A model generated the notes under the pieces. The model saw only the letters and a program-made list of their open reading frames with translations. It was not told the DNA's origin and did no database searches. A program made the translations under genes and the position numbers. Positions 46,298 to 55,084 of a stretch of 64,000 nucleotides of DNA are shown here, piece after piece; the stretch's first letter is position 1, and every line of letters begins with the position of its first letter. Source of the DNA: JAVJST01 sp965229715 (GTDB lineage: Bacteria; Pseudomonadota; Alphaproteobacteria; Rhodospirillales; Casp-alpha2); NCBI GenBank assembly GCA_965229715.1, contig CBDDJL010000002.1, positions 620,001-684,000 of the forward strand. Direction: 5' to 3'.

Positions 46298-47659
46298 TCA
46301 GTTTGCGCGTTTTTCCCGCATGGTAACGAACTCTTCTGCCGATGTCGGATGAATGCCGACGGTCGCGTCGAATTGTGCTTTGGTTGCGCCCGCTTTCATG
46401 GCGACGGCGAATCCCTGGGTAATCTCCGCCGCATCGACGCCGACCATGTGCAACCCGACGACACGGTCGCTGGCCCGGTCGACGATCAGCTTCATCATCG
46501 ATTTCTCGTCGCGCGGGGTCAGGGTCAGTTTCATCGGGCCGAAGCGGGACACATAGACATCGATATCGCCGTACTTTTCCCGAGCTTCCGCTTCGCTCAA
46601 GCCGACAGTGCCGATGGACGGCTGACTGAAAACAGCCGACGGGATGTAGTCATAATCCAATGCGCGCGGGGTATCGCGATACAACGTATCGACCAACGCC
46701 ATGGCCTCGGCAATGGCGACCGGTGTCAGGGCCATGCGGTCGGTGACATCGCCGATAGCATAGATGCTGTCGACAGTCGTTTTCGAATATTCATCGACCT
46801 TGATCGCCCCCTTCTTGTCGAGTTCGACGCCAACCTCCTCAAGGCCGATCCCGGTGGTATTCGGGTGCCGGCCCGTGGCGTACATGATCATTTCGGTGTC
46901 CATGGTCCATTCGTCGTTGAACGTCAGCGTGAAACCACCGTCACGCGGATCGATCCGTTCGATCACAGCATCGTTTTTGATGTCGATACCCTTCTTGAGC
47001 ATCTCGTCGCGAAGCGCCAAGCGCACGTCCTCGTCGAAACCGCGCAAGATGTTGTCGGCGCGGATGACCTCCGTGACCTTGACGCCTGCGGCGTTGAAAA
47101 TACCAGCGAACTCGACGGCGATGTAACCGCCGCCGACGATCACCATGTTGTCCGGCAGCTGTTCGAGATCGAGCGCCTCATTGGACGTGATCGCATGCTC
47201 GATGCCCGGGACGTCGGGGAGAGACGGCCAGCCACCGGTGGCGATCAGGATGGTCTCGGCAGTTACCGTCTTGTCGCCAATCTGTATGGTATGCGGGTCG
47301 GTCAGAATGCCGGTTCCGTCGATCAACTCGACACCGGGGCCGTCGAGAAGGCGATGATAAACACCTTCGAGCCGGTCGAGCTCCTCGTTCTTCATGCCGA
47401 CGAGCTTGGCCCAGTCGGGCTGTGCACTTTCGGCATCAACGGTCCAACCCAGTGCAGCGGCGTCCTCGATTTCCTCGCCATAGTGGGAACCGTAGACCAA
47501 CAACTTCTTCGGTACGCAGCCGCGCATCACGCAGGTGCCGCCTATGCGGAGATTTTCCGCGATACCGACGCGCTTACCGAGTGCCGCCGAAACGCGCGCC
47601 GCGCGGACACCGCCGGAGCCTGCGCCGATAACGAAGAGATCGTAGTCGTAAGTGGTCAT
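46298..47659 (-). CDS. gor: glutathione-disulfide reductase
   Basis: A 453-residue FAD/NADPH disulfide reductase. The FAD motif VIGAGSGGVRAA is at 10-21, the redox pair is in GGTCVMRGCVPKK (Cys43, Cys48), the NADPH motif GGGYIAVEFAG is mid-protein and the C-terminal HPTSAEEFVT holds the catalytic His-Glu. The GxTCVxRGCVPKK form is the one seen in plant and alphaproteobacterial enzymes. ATG 47659 is preferred over GTG 47665. Confidence 0.93.
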   Translation of the reverse strand: MTTYDYDLFVIGAGSGGVRAARVSAALGKRVGIAENLRIGGTCVMRGCVPKKLLVYGSHYGEEIEDAAALGWTVDAESAQPDWAKLVGMKNEELDRLEGVYHRLLDGPGVELIDGTGILTDPHTIQIGDKTVTAETILIATGGWPSLPDVPGIEHAITSNEALDLEQLPDNMVIVGGGYIAVEFAGIFNAAGVKVTEVIRADNILRGFDEDVRLALRDEMLKKGIDIKNDAVIERIDPRDGGFTLTFNDEWTMDTEMIMYATGRHPNTTGIGLEEVGVELDKKGAIKVDEYSKTTVDSIYAIGDVTDRMALTPVAIAEAMALVDTLYRDTPRALDYDYIPSAVFSQPSIGTVGLSEAEAREKYGDIDVYVSRFGPMKLTLTPRDEKSMMKLIVDRASDRVVGLHMVGVDAAEITQGFAVAMKAGATKAQFDATVGIHPTSAEEFVTMREKRAN

Positions 47660-47738
47660 GATCACGTGCCGCCGTTCCGTTTATTCGTCAGATTGGCGAA
47701 TATGGCGGCTCAGCCCGGAATTGCAAAGGGCTGAGAAC

Positions 47739-48962
47739 TCACGAGTTAGCGAGGCCGAAGAGTTGCACCGGCTTCGATGCGCCCCGCAGCTCGTGCGTGC
47801 CGAGATCGCGGAAAGGTTCTTCGAGACCACCGGCAAACGCCTCGGAAACGACAACATGCTCACTGAGCGTTTTGGTCATGCTCTCGATCCGAGCGGCTTC
47901 GTTGGCTGCTGGACCGATCACGGAAAATTCGACCCGGGAGGGCACGCCGATGTTGCCGTACATGATGCGGCCGACGTGAAGTCCAATACCGTACCCGAAA
48001 GGCTCATCGCCGCGTGCTGCGCGTTCGGCGTTGACGGTTTCGGCGCGTACAATTGCGTCCTTTGCAGCGACCAGTGCCAGTTTTCGCGCCTCGATCTCGG
48101 TAAATCTGTCGTCGGCAATCGGAAAGATTGCCAGCGCCGCGTCACCGATGAACCGGAGGACCACGCCGCCGCTGTCCATGACGGCGCCGGCGAGGGCAGA
48201 GAAGTAATCGTTCAGAAGCGTTAGAAAATGCTCGTGACCGAGTTTCTCTGCAAGGGGCGTCGAGTTCCGGAGATCCGAAAACCAGATAACCGCATCGATC
48301 ATTTGTCCGGAACCCAGCGATATCTGGCCCTCGCGCACACGTGCACCAGCATCGGTGCCCAGATAGGCCTCGATGACATTGTGAAACAGGCGTTCGCGGC
48401 CCGCGAGCTTAGCGACCAGCGCGAATCGCGGCAGGACGCGCTTGATAAGATCGATTTCCTGCTTGGTGAAACCGCCCGCTTGATCCGTCGTGAAGGAGGC
48501 GATCATGCCGCCCTGACGGTTGAGCGCCATGTCGCCGGGGGCAAACCGGACTGTAAATCCGAGATAGTCGGTCGCGCCGTTGTCGCTGAATTTCTTCAGT
48601 ATCGGATGGCGATTGGCGATGGTCGATGTCGGTGGCAAGCGGTGGCGGCAGAACGATTCCTGATTGTCGACCAAAACCTTGAGCGGGTTCTTCTCCCATG
48701 CTTCTGAATCGGCCCCGTCGTCGACTCGATAGGTATCGAGAACCGTGTCCTCGCCCCGATGCCACGTCAGGGAAATGGCATTCATCAGCGGATGTAAAGT
48801 CTGCATCGCCGCATGGACCCGCAAGAGAGGTATGCCTGCGGCATGGAACCGATCCCAGAAATCACTGTAAATGCGCTGATAGTCGTCGAGGCCCGCATTC
48901 AGAGCCTCGGCAACCATCCAGTCGATCAGCTCGCCAATTCTGCTATCGAGAGCTTCCTCCAT
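47739..48962 (-). CDS. class III adenylate/guanylate cyclase
   Basis: A 407-residue protein with an N-terminal sensory region of about 210 residues and a C-terminal class III cyclase domain. Metal-binding Asp residues lie in WFSDLRNST and FIGDAALAIF; the transition-state Asn and Arg lie in NEAARIES. No membrane segment is seen, so it is probably a soluble sensor cyclase making cAMP. Ligand unknown. Confidence 0.9.
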   Translation of the reverse strand: MEEALDSRIGELIDWMVAEALNAGLDDYQRIYSDFWDRFHAAGIPLLRVHAAMQTLHPLMNAISLTWHRGEDTVLDTYRVDDGADSEAWEKNPLKVLVDNQESFCRHRLPPTSTIANRHPILKKFSDNGATDYLGFTVRFAPGDMALNRQGGMIASFTTDQAGGFTKQEIDLIKRVLPRFALVAKLAGRERLFHNVIEAYLGTDAGARVREGQISLGSGQMIDAVIWFSDLRNSTPLAEKLGHEHFLTLLNDYFSALAGAVMDSGGVVLRFIGDAALAIFPIADDRFTEIEARKLALVAAKDAIVRAETVNAERAARGDEPFGYGIGLHVGRIMYGNIGVPSRVEFSVIGPAANEAARIESMTKTLSEHVVVSEAFAGGLEEPFRDLGTHELRGASKPVQLFGLANS

Positions 48963-48979
48963 GGACGGCGATTATAGGA

Positions 48980-50431
48980 TCAGATATCGCCCATGCACAT
49001 GTACTTGATCTCGACGAACTCCTCGATGCCGTACTTGGAGCCCTCACGGCCGGTGCCGGATTCCTTGACGCCGCCGAACGGGGCGACCTCGGTGGAGATG
49101 ATGCCGGTGTTGATGCCGATAATGCCGTACTCGAGTTGCTCGGCGACGTTCCAGATACGGCCGATATCACGGCTGTAGAAGTAGGCGGCGAGACCGAACT
49201 CGGTATCGTTCGCCATTTTCAACACGTCCGCATCCTTCTTGAAGCGGAACAAAGGCGCGAGCGGGCCGAAGGTTTCCTCGCGGGCGACGGCCATCTTTTG
49301 GGTTACATCGGTGACGATGGTGGGCTGGAAGAAAGTGCCGCCGAGTTTGTGGCGCTTGCCGCCGGTGAGCACTTTGGCACCCTTCATCTTGGCGTCGTTC
49401 AGGTGCTCCTCGACTTTCTCGACTGCGGCTTCGTTGATCAGAGGTCCCTGATGCGTTTCGCCCTTCAGACCGTCGCCGACGACGAGTTTGGATACCGCCG
49501 TCTTCAGCTTCTTGGCGAAAGCGTCGTAGACCTTGTCCTGCACATAAATGCGATTGGCACAGACGCAGGTCTGGCCCGTATTGCGGAACTTGCACGCAAT
49601 CGCGCCGGCGACTGCTGAGTCGAGATCCGCGTCATTGAAGACGATGAACGGCGCGTTACCGCCGAGTTCCATCGAGGTTTTCTTAACCGTACCGGCACAT
49701 TGCTCCATGAGAATCTTGCCGATTTCCGTTGAGCCGGTGAACGACAGCTTTCGGACAGTCGGATTAGATGTCATTTCACTGCCGATGGCCCCCGAAGAAC
49801 CGGTGACGACATTGAAAACGCCCTTGGGAATGCCGGCACGCTCGGCCAGCTCGGCGAGAGCGAGAGCCGAATAGGGCGTGTCACTCGCCGGCTTGCAGAC
49901 GATCGGGCAGCCGGCGGCGAGAGCCGGACCGGCCTTCCGTGTGATCATCGCCGACGGAAAATTCCAAGGCGTGATCGATGCAACGACGCCGATCGGTTCC
50001 TTGGTTACGACGATTCGCTTGTCGGCGCCATGTGGCGGAATGACGTCGCCGTAAATTCGTTTGCCTTCCTCGGCAAACCATTCGATGAACGACGCGGCGT
50101 AAGCGATTTCGCCCTTGGCCTCGGCGAGCGGCTTGCCTTGTTCTGCCGTCATCAAAACGGCTAGGTCGTCGGCATTCTCCATCATCAAGTTGAACCATTT
50201 GCGGAGAATGTTCGCGCGTTCCTTCGCCAAAAGATTGCGCCACGCACCCCAGGACTTGTCCGCGGCCTTGATCGCGCGACGCGTTTCCCGCGCGCCCATT
50301 TTCGGCACCGAGCCAAGTTTCTTGCCTGTCGCCGGATTGAGCACGTCGACTGTCCCGCCATCATCGGCATCGCACCATTCGCCGTCGATAAAGCACTGCT
50401 GGCGGAAGAGGGATTTGTCTTTGAGTTTCAT
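48980..50431 (-). CDS. gabD: NAD(P)-dependent succinate-semialdehyde dehydrogenase
   Basis: A 483-residue aldehyde dehydrogenase. Catalytic Cys289 (NTGQTCVCANR) and Glu256 (MELGGNAP) are both present, with the cofactor block TPWNFPSAMITRK. The close match in length and sequence style to GabD favours succinate-semialdehyde as substrate, but other semialdehydes are possible. The enzyme would feed GABA carbon into the TCA cycle. Confidence 0.88.
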   Translation of the reverse strand: MKLKDKSLFRQQCFIDGEWCDADDGGTVDVLNPATGKKLGSVPKMGARETRRAIKAADKSWGAWRNLLAKERANILRKWFNLMMENADDLAVLMTAEQGKPLAEAKGEIAYAASFIEWFAEEGKRIYGDVIPPHGADKRIVVTKEPIGVVASITPWNFPSAMITRKAGPALAAGCPIVCKPASDTPYSALALAELAERAGIPKGVFNVVTGSSGAIGSEMTSNPTVRKLSFTGSTEIGKILMEQCAGTVKKTSMELGGNAPFIVFNDADLDSAVAGAIACKFRNTGQTCVCANRIYVQDKVYDAFAKKLKTAVSKLVVGDGLKGETHQGPLINEAAVEKVEEHLNDAKMKGAKVLTGGKRHKLGGTFFQPTIVTDVTQKMAVAREETFGPLAPLFRFKKDADVLKMANDTEFGLAAYFYSRDIGRIWNVAEQLEYGIIGINTGIISTEVAPFGGVKESGTGREGSKYGIEEFVEIKYMCMGDI

Positions 50432-50577
50432 ACTGTGCTCCTGATGTCGTGTTTTGCCGAATAGAATGGTCCGGCGTGGTGTTTTCTGGATAGAGGGACT
50501 ATCAGTTTAGCATCCAATGTCAAATGTTTGACCTGTGACTGAAGACATGAGCGCGATGATTGGCGGTTAGGACGAAT

Positions 50578-51063
50578 ATGGCGAACGAAGAACACCCGGA
50601 TGGCTTGAACACCAGAATTCCCCGTTGGGTGCCGTACACGGCGCTGATCCTCAGTGTCGCTGTTGCCTGGTTCTGGGCGGGCGAAGGAGGTATCCGGTTT
50701 GCAACAGAAGCGGATCACACGGATCAGCGTCAGGTGATGCGCGGGAAACAAATTTATGAGCAGCATTGCGCCCGATGCCACGGGGTTCAACTTGAAGGAG
50801 AGCCGAATTGGAAGACAGCTAAAGCGGACGGCACACTACCGGCGCCGCCGCACGACGCGAGCGGTCACACCTGGCACCACACGGACAAGCAGAACTTCGC
50901 CTATACCAAGTACGGCGCGGCGGGAATTGGCGCGCCGGCTAGTTTCAAGAGCGGCATGCCGGCATTTGAGGGGGTGTTGAGCGATGCGCAAATCTGGGAT
51001 GCCCTTGCATTTATCGAGAGCACTTGGCCAGATGACATTCACCAACGGCGTCCCGAACCGTGA
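50578..51063 (+). CDS. membrane-anchored cytochrome c
   Basis: A 161-residue class I cytochrome c. One N-terminal membrane anchor (about 18-34) precedes the heme site CARCH (64-68); the axial Met is in FKSGMPAF (127). It should carry electrons on the periplasmic side. ATG 50578 has an AGGA about eight bases upstream. Its stop overlaps the GTG of a TPR-sulfotransferase, an odd partner for a cytochrome. Confidence 0.88.
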   Translation: MANEEHPDGLNTRIPRWVPYTALILSVAVAWFWAGEGGIRFATEADHTDQRQVMRGKQIYEQHCARCHGVQLEGEPNWKTAKADGTLPAPPHDASGHTWHHTDKQNFAYTKYGAAGIGAPASFKSGMPAFEGVLSDAQIWDALAFIESTWPDDIHQRRPEP

Positions 51064-52610
51064 GGCAGGCCAACAATTCATCCGTGAATGAACGGTTGAG
51101 CCGGGCCAAAACCTGTTTGCAATCCGGTGATGCGCCTGGAGCAGAGGCCGCGTTCCGCGATGTCTTGGCGATTGATCCGCAGAATTTCGAAGCGAACGCA
51201 AGGTTGGGCCAATTGCTTATCGATTTGAACCGGGCGCATGCCGCGCGTCCCTTGTTGACGGCCGCTGCAAACGCGCGGCCCGACGACGCCGGCGCCGCTT
51301 TCATGGCCGGTCGGTCATGTGCGTTGAGTGGCGATTTTTCGAAAGCGGCCGAATGGTTCGAAGCCGCACGCGTTCTGGCCGACAACAATCCCGGCGTTCT
51401 TGCAGGCTTGATCGATGCGCTCGAGCGCGCGGGGCGCCTTGAGGAAGCGAAATTGGCGGCGGATTCGGCAGTCGATGAGTTTCCCGCAGATGTCGAGATT
51501 GTGGTACTCGCTGCCCGGGTTGCCCGGCGGCTGGGCGACATTGATACGGCGATACGCCGACTGGAGGCCATTAGCCCCGGTGCCGGCCGTCCGGCAGATC
51601 AGGCGTCACGATTTCACGAGCTCGCCCTGATCCGTGACAAGACCGGCGACTACGATGGCGCTTTTTCCCTCTTCACCCGAGCCAACGAGTGTTTTGCTGA
51701 AGTCTATCGCCGCAGGCGCATTCCTGAAGGTCTCCTGCAACAACAGATTGCCGAAATGGCGGCCTACGTCGGGAATGCGACGCCCGCCCTACTGGCGCCG
51801 GTCGACGGCGATGTCGATGGCTGGACGGGAGGATACGGCGTGCCGCATTTCGTCGTCGGATTTTTGCGTTCCGGAACGACCCTCGTTCATCAAATGCTGG
51901 ATGCGCGCGGCGACGTTCACGTACTGGATGAACGGCCGATGGCGCTCCGCGTTCGCGGGTTTATTGCCGGCCGCGAGGGTGGTTATCCGGAGGCGCTTGC
52001 GACACTGGATCCCGCTGGCGCCGCCGAGGCCCGGGCATCCTATGAAACGGGACTGGCAAACAATCTGAAACCATACGGGATCGAACCGGGAAACGGTCTC
52101 CAGATGATTGACAAGTTTCCGCTCAATCTCTTGCGAGTGCCAATGATCCACAGGATGTCGCGGCAATGCCGTTTTGTCTTCGTGCTGCGCGACCCGCTCG
52201 ATGTTTGCCTCAGTTGTTTCATGCAGGCGTTCCAACCGTCCGCGGCAACACGCGCGTTCCTCGACATGGCGGAAACCGCCCGTGTTTATGCTGCAATGAT
52301 GATCTACTGGATTGATTTCACTGTAAAAGCCGAAGTGCCGATACACACGATTCGTTACGAAACGCTGATTTCGGACTTTGAGCCCAGCGCGCGGGCTCTT
52401 TGCGATTTCCTGAACCTGTCGTGGGATCCCGAAATGATGCGTTTCGACGAACATGCACGCCGCCGTGGCAGTGTTTCCAACCCCAGTTACCATCAGGTCG
52501 CGCGGCCGGTCTATTCGAATGCTGTGGAAAGGTGGCGATGCTATGAGACGAATCTGGCAGAAATCAGAGAGATTTTAGCGGATGTGCGTGGGCAACTTGG
52601 GTATGACTGA
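51060..52610 (+). CDS. TPR-sulfotransferase fusion
   Basis: A 516-residue protein with TPR repeats (about 10-240), then a sulfotransferase domain: 5'-phosphosulfate loop FVVGFLRSGTTLVHQML (264-280), where the usual Pro is Leu, an LDERP block near 289, and the 3'-phosphate motif FVLRDPLDVCLSCFMQ (374-389). It starts at GTG inside the cytochrome stop (GTGA). The same domain plan recurs downstream of the porin and at 43 kb. Confidence 0.87.
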   Translation: MRQANNSSVNERLSRAKTCLQSGDAPGAEAAFRDVLAIDPQNFEANARLGQLLIDLNRAHAARPLLTAAANARPDDAGAAFMAGRSCALSGDFSKAAEWFEAARVLADNNPGVLAGLIDALERAGRLEEAKLAADSAVDEFPADVEIVVLAARVARRLGDIDTAIRRLEAISPGAGRPADQASRFHELALIRDKTGDYDGAFSLFTRANECFAEVYRRRRIPEGLLQQQIAEMAAYVGNATPALLAPVDGDVDGWTGGYGVPHFVVGFLRSGTTLVHQMLDARGDVHVLDERPMALRVRGFIAGREGGYPEALATLDPAGAAEARASYETGLANNLKPYGIEPGNGLQMIDKFPLNLLRVPMIHRMSRQCRFVFVLRDPLDVCLSCFMQAFQPSAATRAFLDMAETARVYAAMMIYWIDFTVKAEVPIHTIRYETLISDFEPSARALCDFLNLSWDPEMMRFDEHARRRGSVSNPSYHQVARPVYSNAVERWRCYETNLAEIREILADVRGQLGYD

Positions 52611-52922
52611 AAACTGGCTCGCAGGCAATTTTGGGACTGTTGCAAGATCACCACATCAAGAATCCAACTCCATTCATCACCGTTTGAAGGCGGATGTTAA
52701 GCCCTTGGAAACCATATGGTTAATATTCGTTGCAAAAATGACACACTGAATGCAAAAAGTGTTGCAGATATCCCTCGGATCCCTTGACCGAATAGCGTTT
52801 CACATGGCCTTATCGCTTCACCCACGCGCAACTAGTGTGCGGGTGCCCCCGGAACGTTCGGGGATTTCGTTAGAAAAATCCCGGATCCTCCGGGGCAAAC
52901 GGAGAAATGAGAGGGTAACACC
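52611..52922 (+). promoter_or_regulatory. porin upstream region
   Basis: This 312-base gap holds no gene. It carries two identical TGCAAAAA elements 20 bases apart, a TTGACC -35-like element at 52784-52789 with only a poor -10 downstream, and two hairpins in the probable 5' leader: CCCCGGAACGTTCGGGG (52847-52863) and CCCGGA-TCC-TCCGGG (52880-52894). A GAGAGGG ribosome site precedes the ATG. Confidence 0.5.
52731..52758 (+). repeat. direct repeat TGCAAAAA upstream of the porin
   Basis: TGCAAAAA occurs at 52731-52738 and 52751-52758, exactly 20 bases (two helical turns) apart. The spacing suits a dimeric activator binding direct repeats, as OmpR-family regulators do at porin promoters; the regulator is not identified. 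Confidence 0.4.
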
Positions 52923-54041
52923 ATGAAGAAGATCCTTATGGGTTCCACGGCTCTCGTCGCTGCAACCGCCGTCACCTCCGGTGCGGTCGAAGCGGGCGAG
53001 ACGTCGCTGGACATCTCGGGCTACAACTATGCCTCCTACGGCCTCGTCTCGCGTGACGGCGCCAACGATATCGCCAACGGTAACGATCTCTACACCAACG
53101 GTGAAATTCACTTCAACGCGTCGACCACGCTCGATAGCGGTCTGACCATTTCGTACAAGGTCGAGATGGAAACCGAAGTTGGCAACAACAATGGCACCAT
53201 CGACGAGAACGTCCTGACGCTCTCCGACAGCTGGGGCACGGTCAACATTGGTGGCGACGAACTGCCGACCACCAAGATGCACGTCACCGGCGCCATGTAC
53301 ACTGGTTGGCACGGCATCAACACGAACACCATCACCCCTTACGTTGGTTTCTCCACCAGCTATGGCGTGACCTCGGAGTTCCACGCTGCGTTCATGAACA
53401 CCTACGGTACGTTCGGTCATAACGACTCGGACCAGGTGTCCTACTACTCGCCGCGCTTCAGCGGTCTGCAGATCGGTGTCGGTTATGCGCCGGACAACAA
53501 GCAGAACGACGGTCAGGTTGCCTCGCAGGCGATCTCTGACACCGTTTCCGTCGCGCTGAACTACTCGACCGAAATGTCGGGTGTTGGCATCGCTGCTTCG
53601 GCCGGTTACATCACCCACGGTGATGCCGGTGTCGGCGCTGCTGGCAACGACGACGCTGAGCTGTACAACTTCGGTCTCCAGCTCTCCACGGGCGGCTTCA
53701 CCGCCGGCGTCAGCTACGCGACCGCCGATGGCGACGATGGCCCGACTGGTTCGATCACCAACGGTACGGTCGAATCCGAGACGATCACCGCCGGTCTGAA
53801 GTACAGCTCCGGTCCGTACACCGTCGGTGTCGCCTACGTTACGGGTGAAGCCGAAGGTACGACCGCGAACACCGCCGACGACGAAGGCGATCGTGCGATG
53901 GTCTCGCTCGCCTACTCGCTCGGTGGCGGCGCCACCTGGGACGCTCACGTCCTGTGGTCGGACATGGAAGGCGAGGACACCGGCGACGCCGATGACGTCG
54001 AAGCCGTCGGTTTCATCACCGGTATTGCCGTCAGCTTCTAA
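52923..54041 (+). CDS. outer-membrane porin
   Basis: A 372-residue Gram-negative porin. A signal peptide MKKILMGSTALVAATAVTSG ends near residue 24 (VEA|GETS). The mature protein alternates beta strands and acidic loops rich in Asp, Gly and Asn, and ends in Phe as needed for outer-membrane assembly. Codon use is far more biased than in any neighbour, a sign of very high expression. It stands as a single gene closed by a strong terminator, within a run of sulfotransferase genes. Confidence 0.92.
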   Translation: MKKILMGSTALVAATAVTSGAVEAGETSLDISGYNYASYGLVSRDGANDIANGNDLYTNGEIHFNASTTLDSGLTISYKVEMETEVGNNNGTIDENVLTLSDSWGTVNIGGDELPTTKMHVTGAMYTGWHGINTNTITPYVGFSTSYGVTSEFHAAFMNTYGTFGHNDSDQVSYYSPRFSGLQIGVGYAPDNKQNDGQVASQAISDTVSVALNYSTEMSGVGIAASAGYITHGDAGVGAAGNDDAELYNFGLQLSTGGFTAGVSYATADGDDGPTGSITNGTVESETITAGLKYSSGPYTVGVAYVTGEAEGTTANTADDEGDRAMVSLAYSLGGGATWDAHVLWSDMEGEDTGDADDVEAVGFITGIAVSF

Positions 54042-54095
54042 GCTGATCCGATCCGAATCCGTTTTAACAGGTTGAAAAACCTGTAAAAGCGATTG

Positions 54096-54128
54096 AAAGG
54101 GGAGCAACATTGTTGCTCCCCTTTCTAC
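54096..54128 (+). terminator. intrinsic terminator of the porin gene
   Basis: A perfect 13-bp inverted repeat (AAAGGGGAGCAAC at 54096-54108, GTTGCTCCCCTTT at 54112-54124) with a 3-base loop ends in T-rich sequence. It is the strongest hairpin in the window. Confidence 0.85.
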
Positions 54129-54230
54129 TTTCGCCGCTTCCTTTGCGCTTGATTAAAACCGGTTATATAAGTCAACGGTGATCAAACGTCCTCATACAGT
54201 GCGGCAGAATTCGCCGCTTACGGTTTGTTT

Positions 54231-55082
54231 ATGAAAAAGCTGATCTGGCTGGCGTCCTATCCAAAGTCCGGCAACACGTGGATGCGGTCATTGTTGGCGA
54301 ATTATCTCTTCTCCGACGGCGAACCGGTCAGTATTAACGCGCTGTCCAAATGGGCCGTCGGCGAGATGTCGGTCGATCACTATAAAGATCTTCTGCCGAA
54401 ACCGGCCAATGAGATGCCTGCTGAAGCCATCTGTCAGATTCGCCCGGAGGTCCACCGTAGATTGTCGGATCTCAGTGAAGGCGCCATCATCGTCAAGACG
54501 CACAACCGCTTCGGGGTTGTGTGCGGCACGCCGACCATAACGCCGGAAGCGACAAGGGCGGCAATATACATCGTCCGGTCACCATTGGATGTTGTCGTAT
54601 CTTTTGCCGATTTTTACGGTCTCAGCCTGGATGTCGCGATCAGCCGGACCGCCAGTCCCGATCTCGTTTTGCCTGCAGACGATTATCAGGTGCACCAATT
54701 TCTCGGATCGTGGAGCAGTAACGTCGCCAGTTGGATGCGTGCGACGGGAATTCCGGTGCTGATGGTTCGCTACGAAGCGTTGCTGGCAGACACACCTGAC
54801 GTTTTCCGTAATGTGCTCGGGTTTCTGAATATTGATATTGATGAAGATAAAATGGCGTCGGCTATTGAGTTCAGTTCTTTCAAAAGCCTGAAATCGCAGG
54901 AACAACAAGAAGGTTTCGTAGAGGCATCGCCGGTCACTGATAGCGGATTTTTCCGCTCAGGGACTTCTGGCGGATGGCGGGAGGCGCTCAACGACGAGCA
55001 GGCCGGTAAGGTTATCCGTCATCATCAGGCGATGATGCGCAAGCTGCGGTATCTCGACGACAATGGCCACCCAACCGTCTAA
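54231..55082 (+). CDS. stand-alone sulfotransferase
   Basis: A 283-residue Sulfotransfer_1-type enzyme. The 5'-phosphosulfate loop YPKSGNTWMRSLL starts at residue 10, IVKTHNRF (near 87) matches the catalytic-region KTH motif, and the 3'-phosphate motif YIVRSPLDVVVSF is at 113-125. It has no TPR part, unlike its neighbours. ATG 54231 is used; no strong ribosome site is visible. A TPR-sulfotransferase begins two bases after its stop. Confidence 0.88.
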   Translation: MKKLIWLASYPKSGNTWMRSLLANYLFSDGEPVSINALSKWAVGEMSVDHYKDLLPKPANEMPAEAICQIRPEVHRRLSDLSEGAIIVKTHNRFGVVCGTPTITPEATRAAIYIVRSPLDVVVSFADFYGLSLDVAISRTASPDLVLPADDYQVHQFLGSWSSNVASWMRATGIPVLMVRYEALLADTPDVFRNVLGFLNIDIDEDKMASAIEFSSFKSLKSQEQQEGFVEASPVTDSGFFRSGTSGGWREALNDEQAGKVIRHHQAMMRKLRYLDDNGHPTV

Positions 55083-55084
55083 TC

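Noticed and set aside
52818..54110. 430-codon open frame antisense to the porin
   Set aside because: It is a by-product of the porin's extreme codon bias; the product is Val/Arg/Asp repetitive with no motif, start site or ribosome site.
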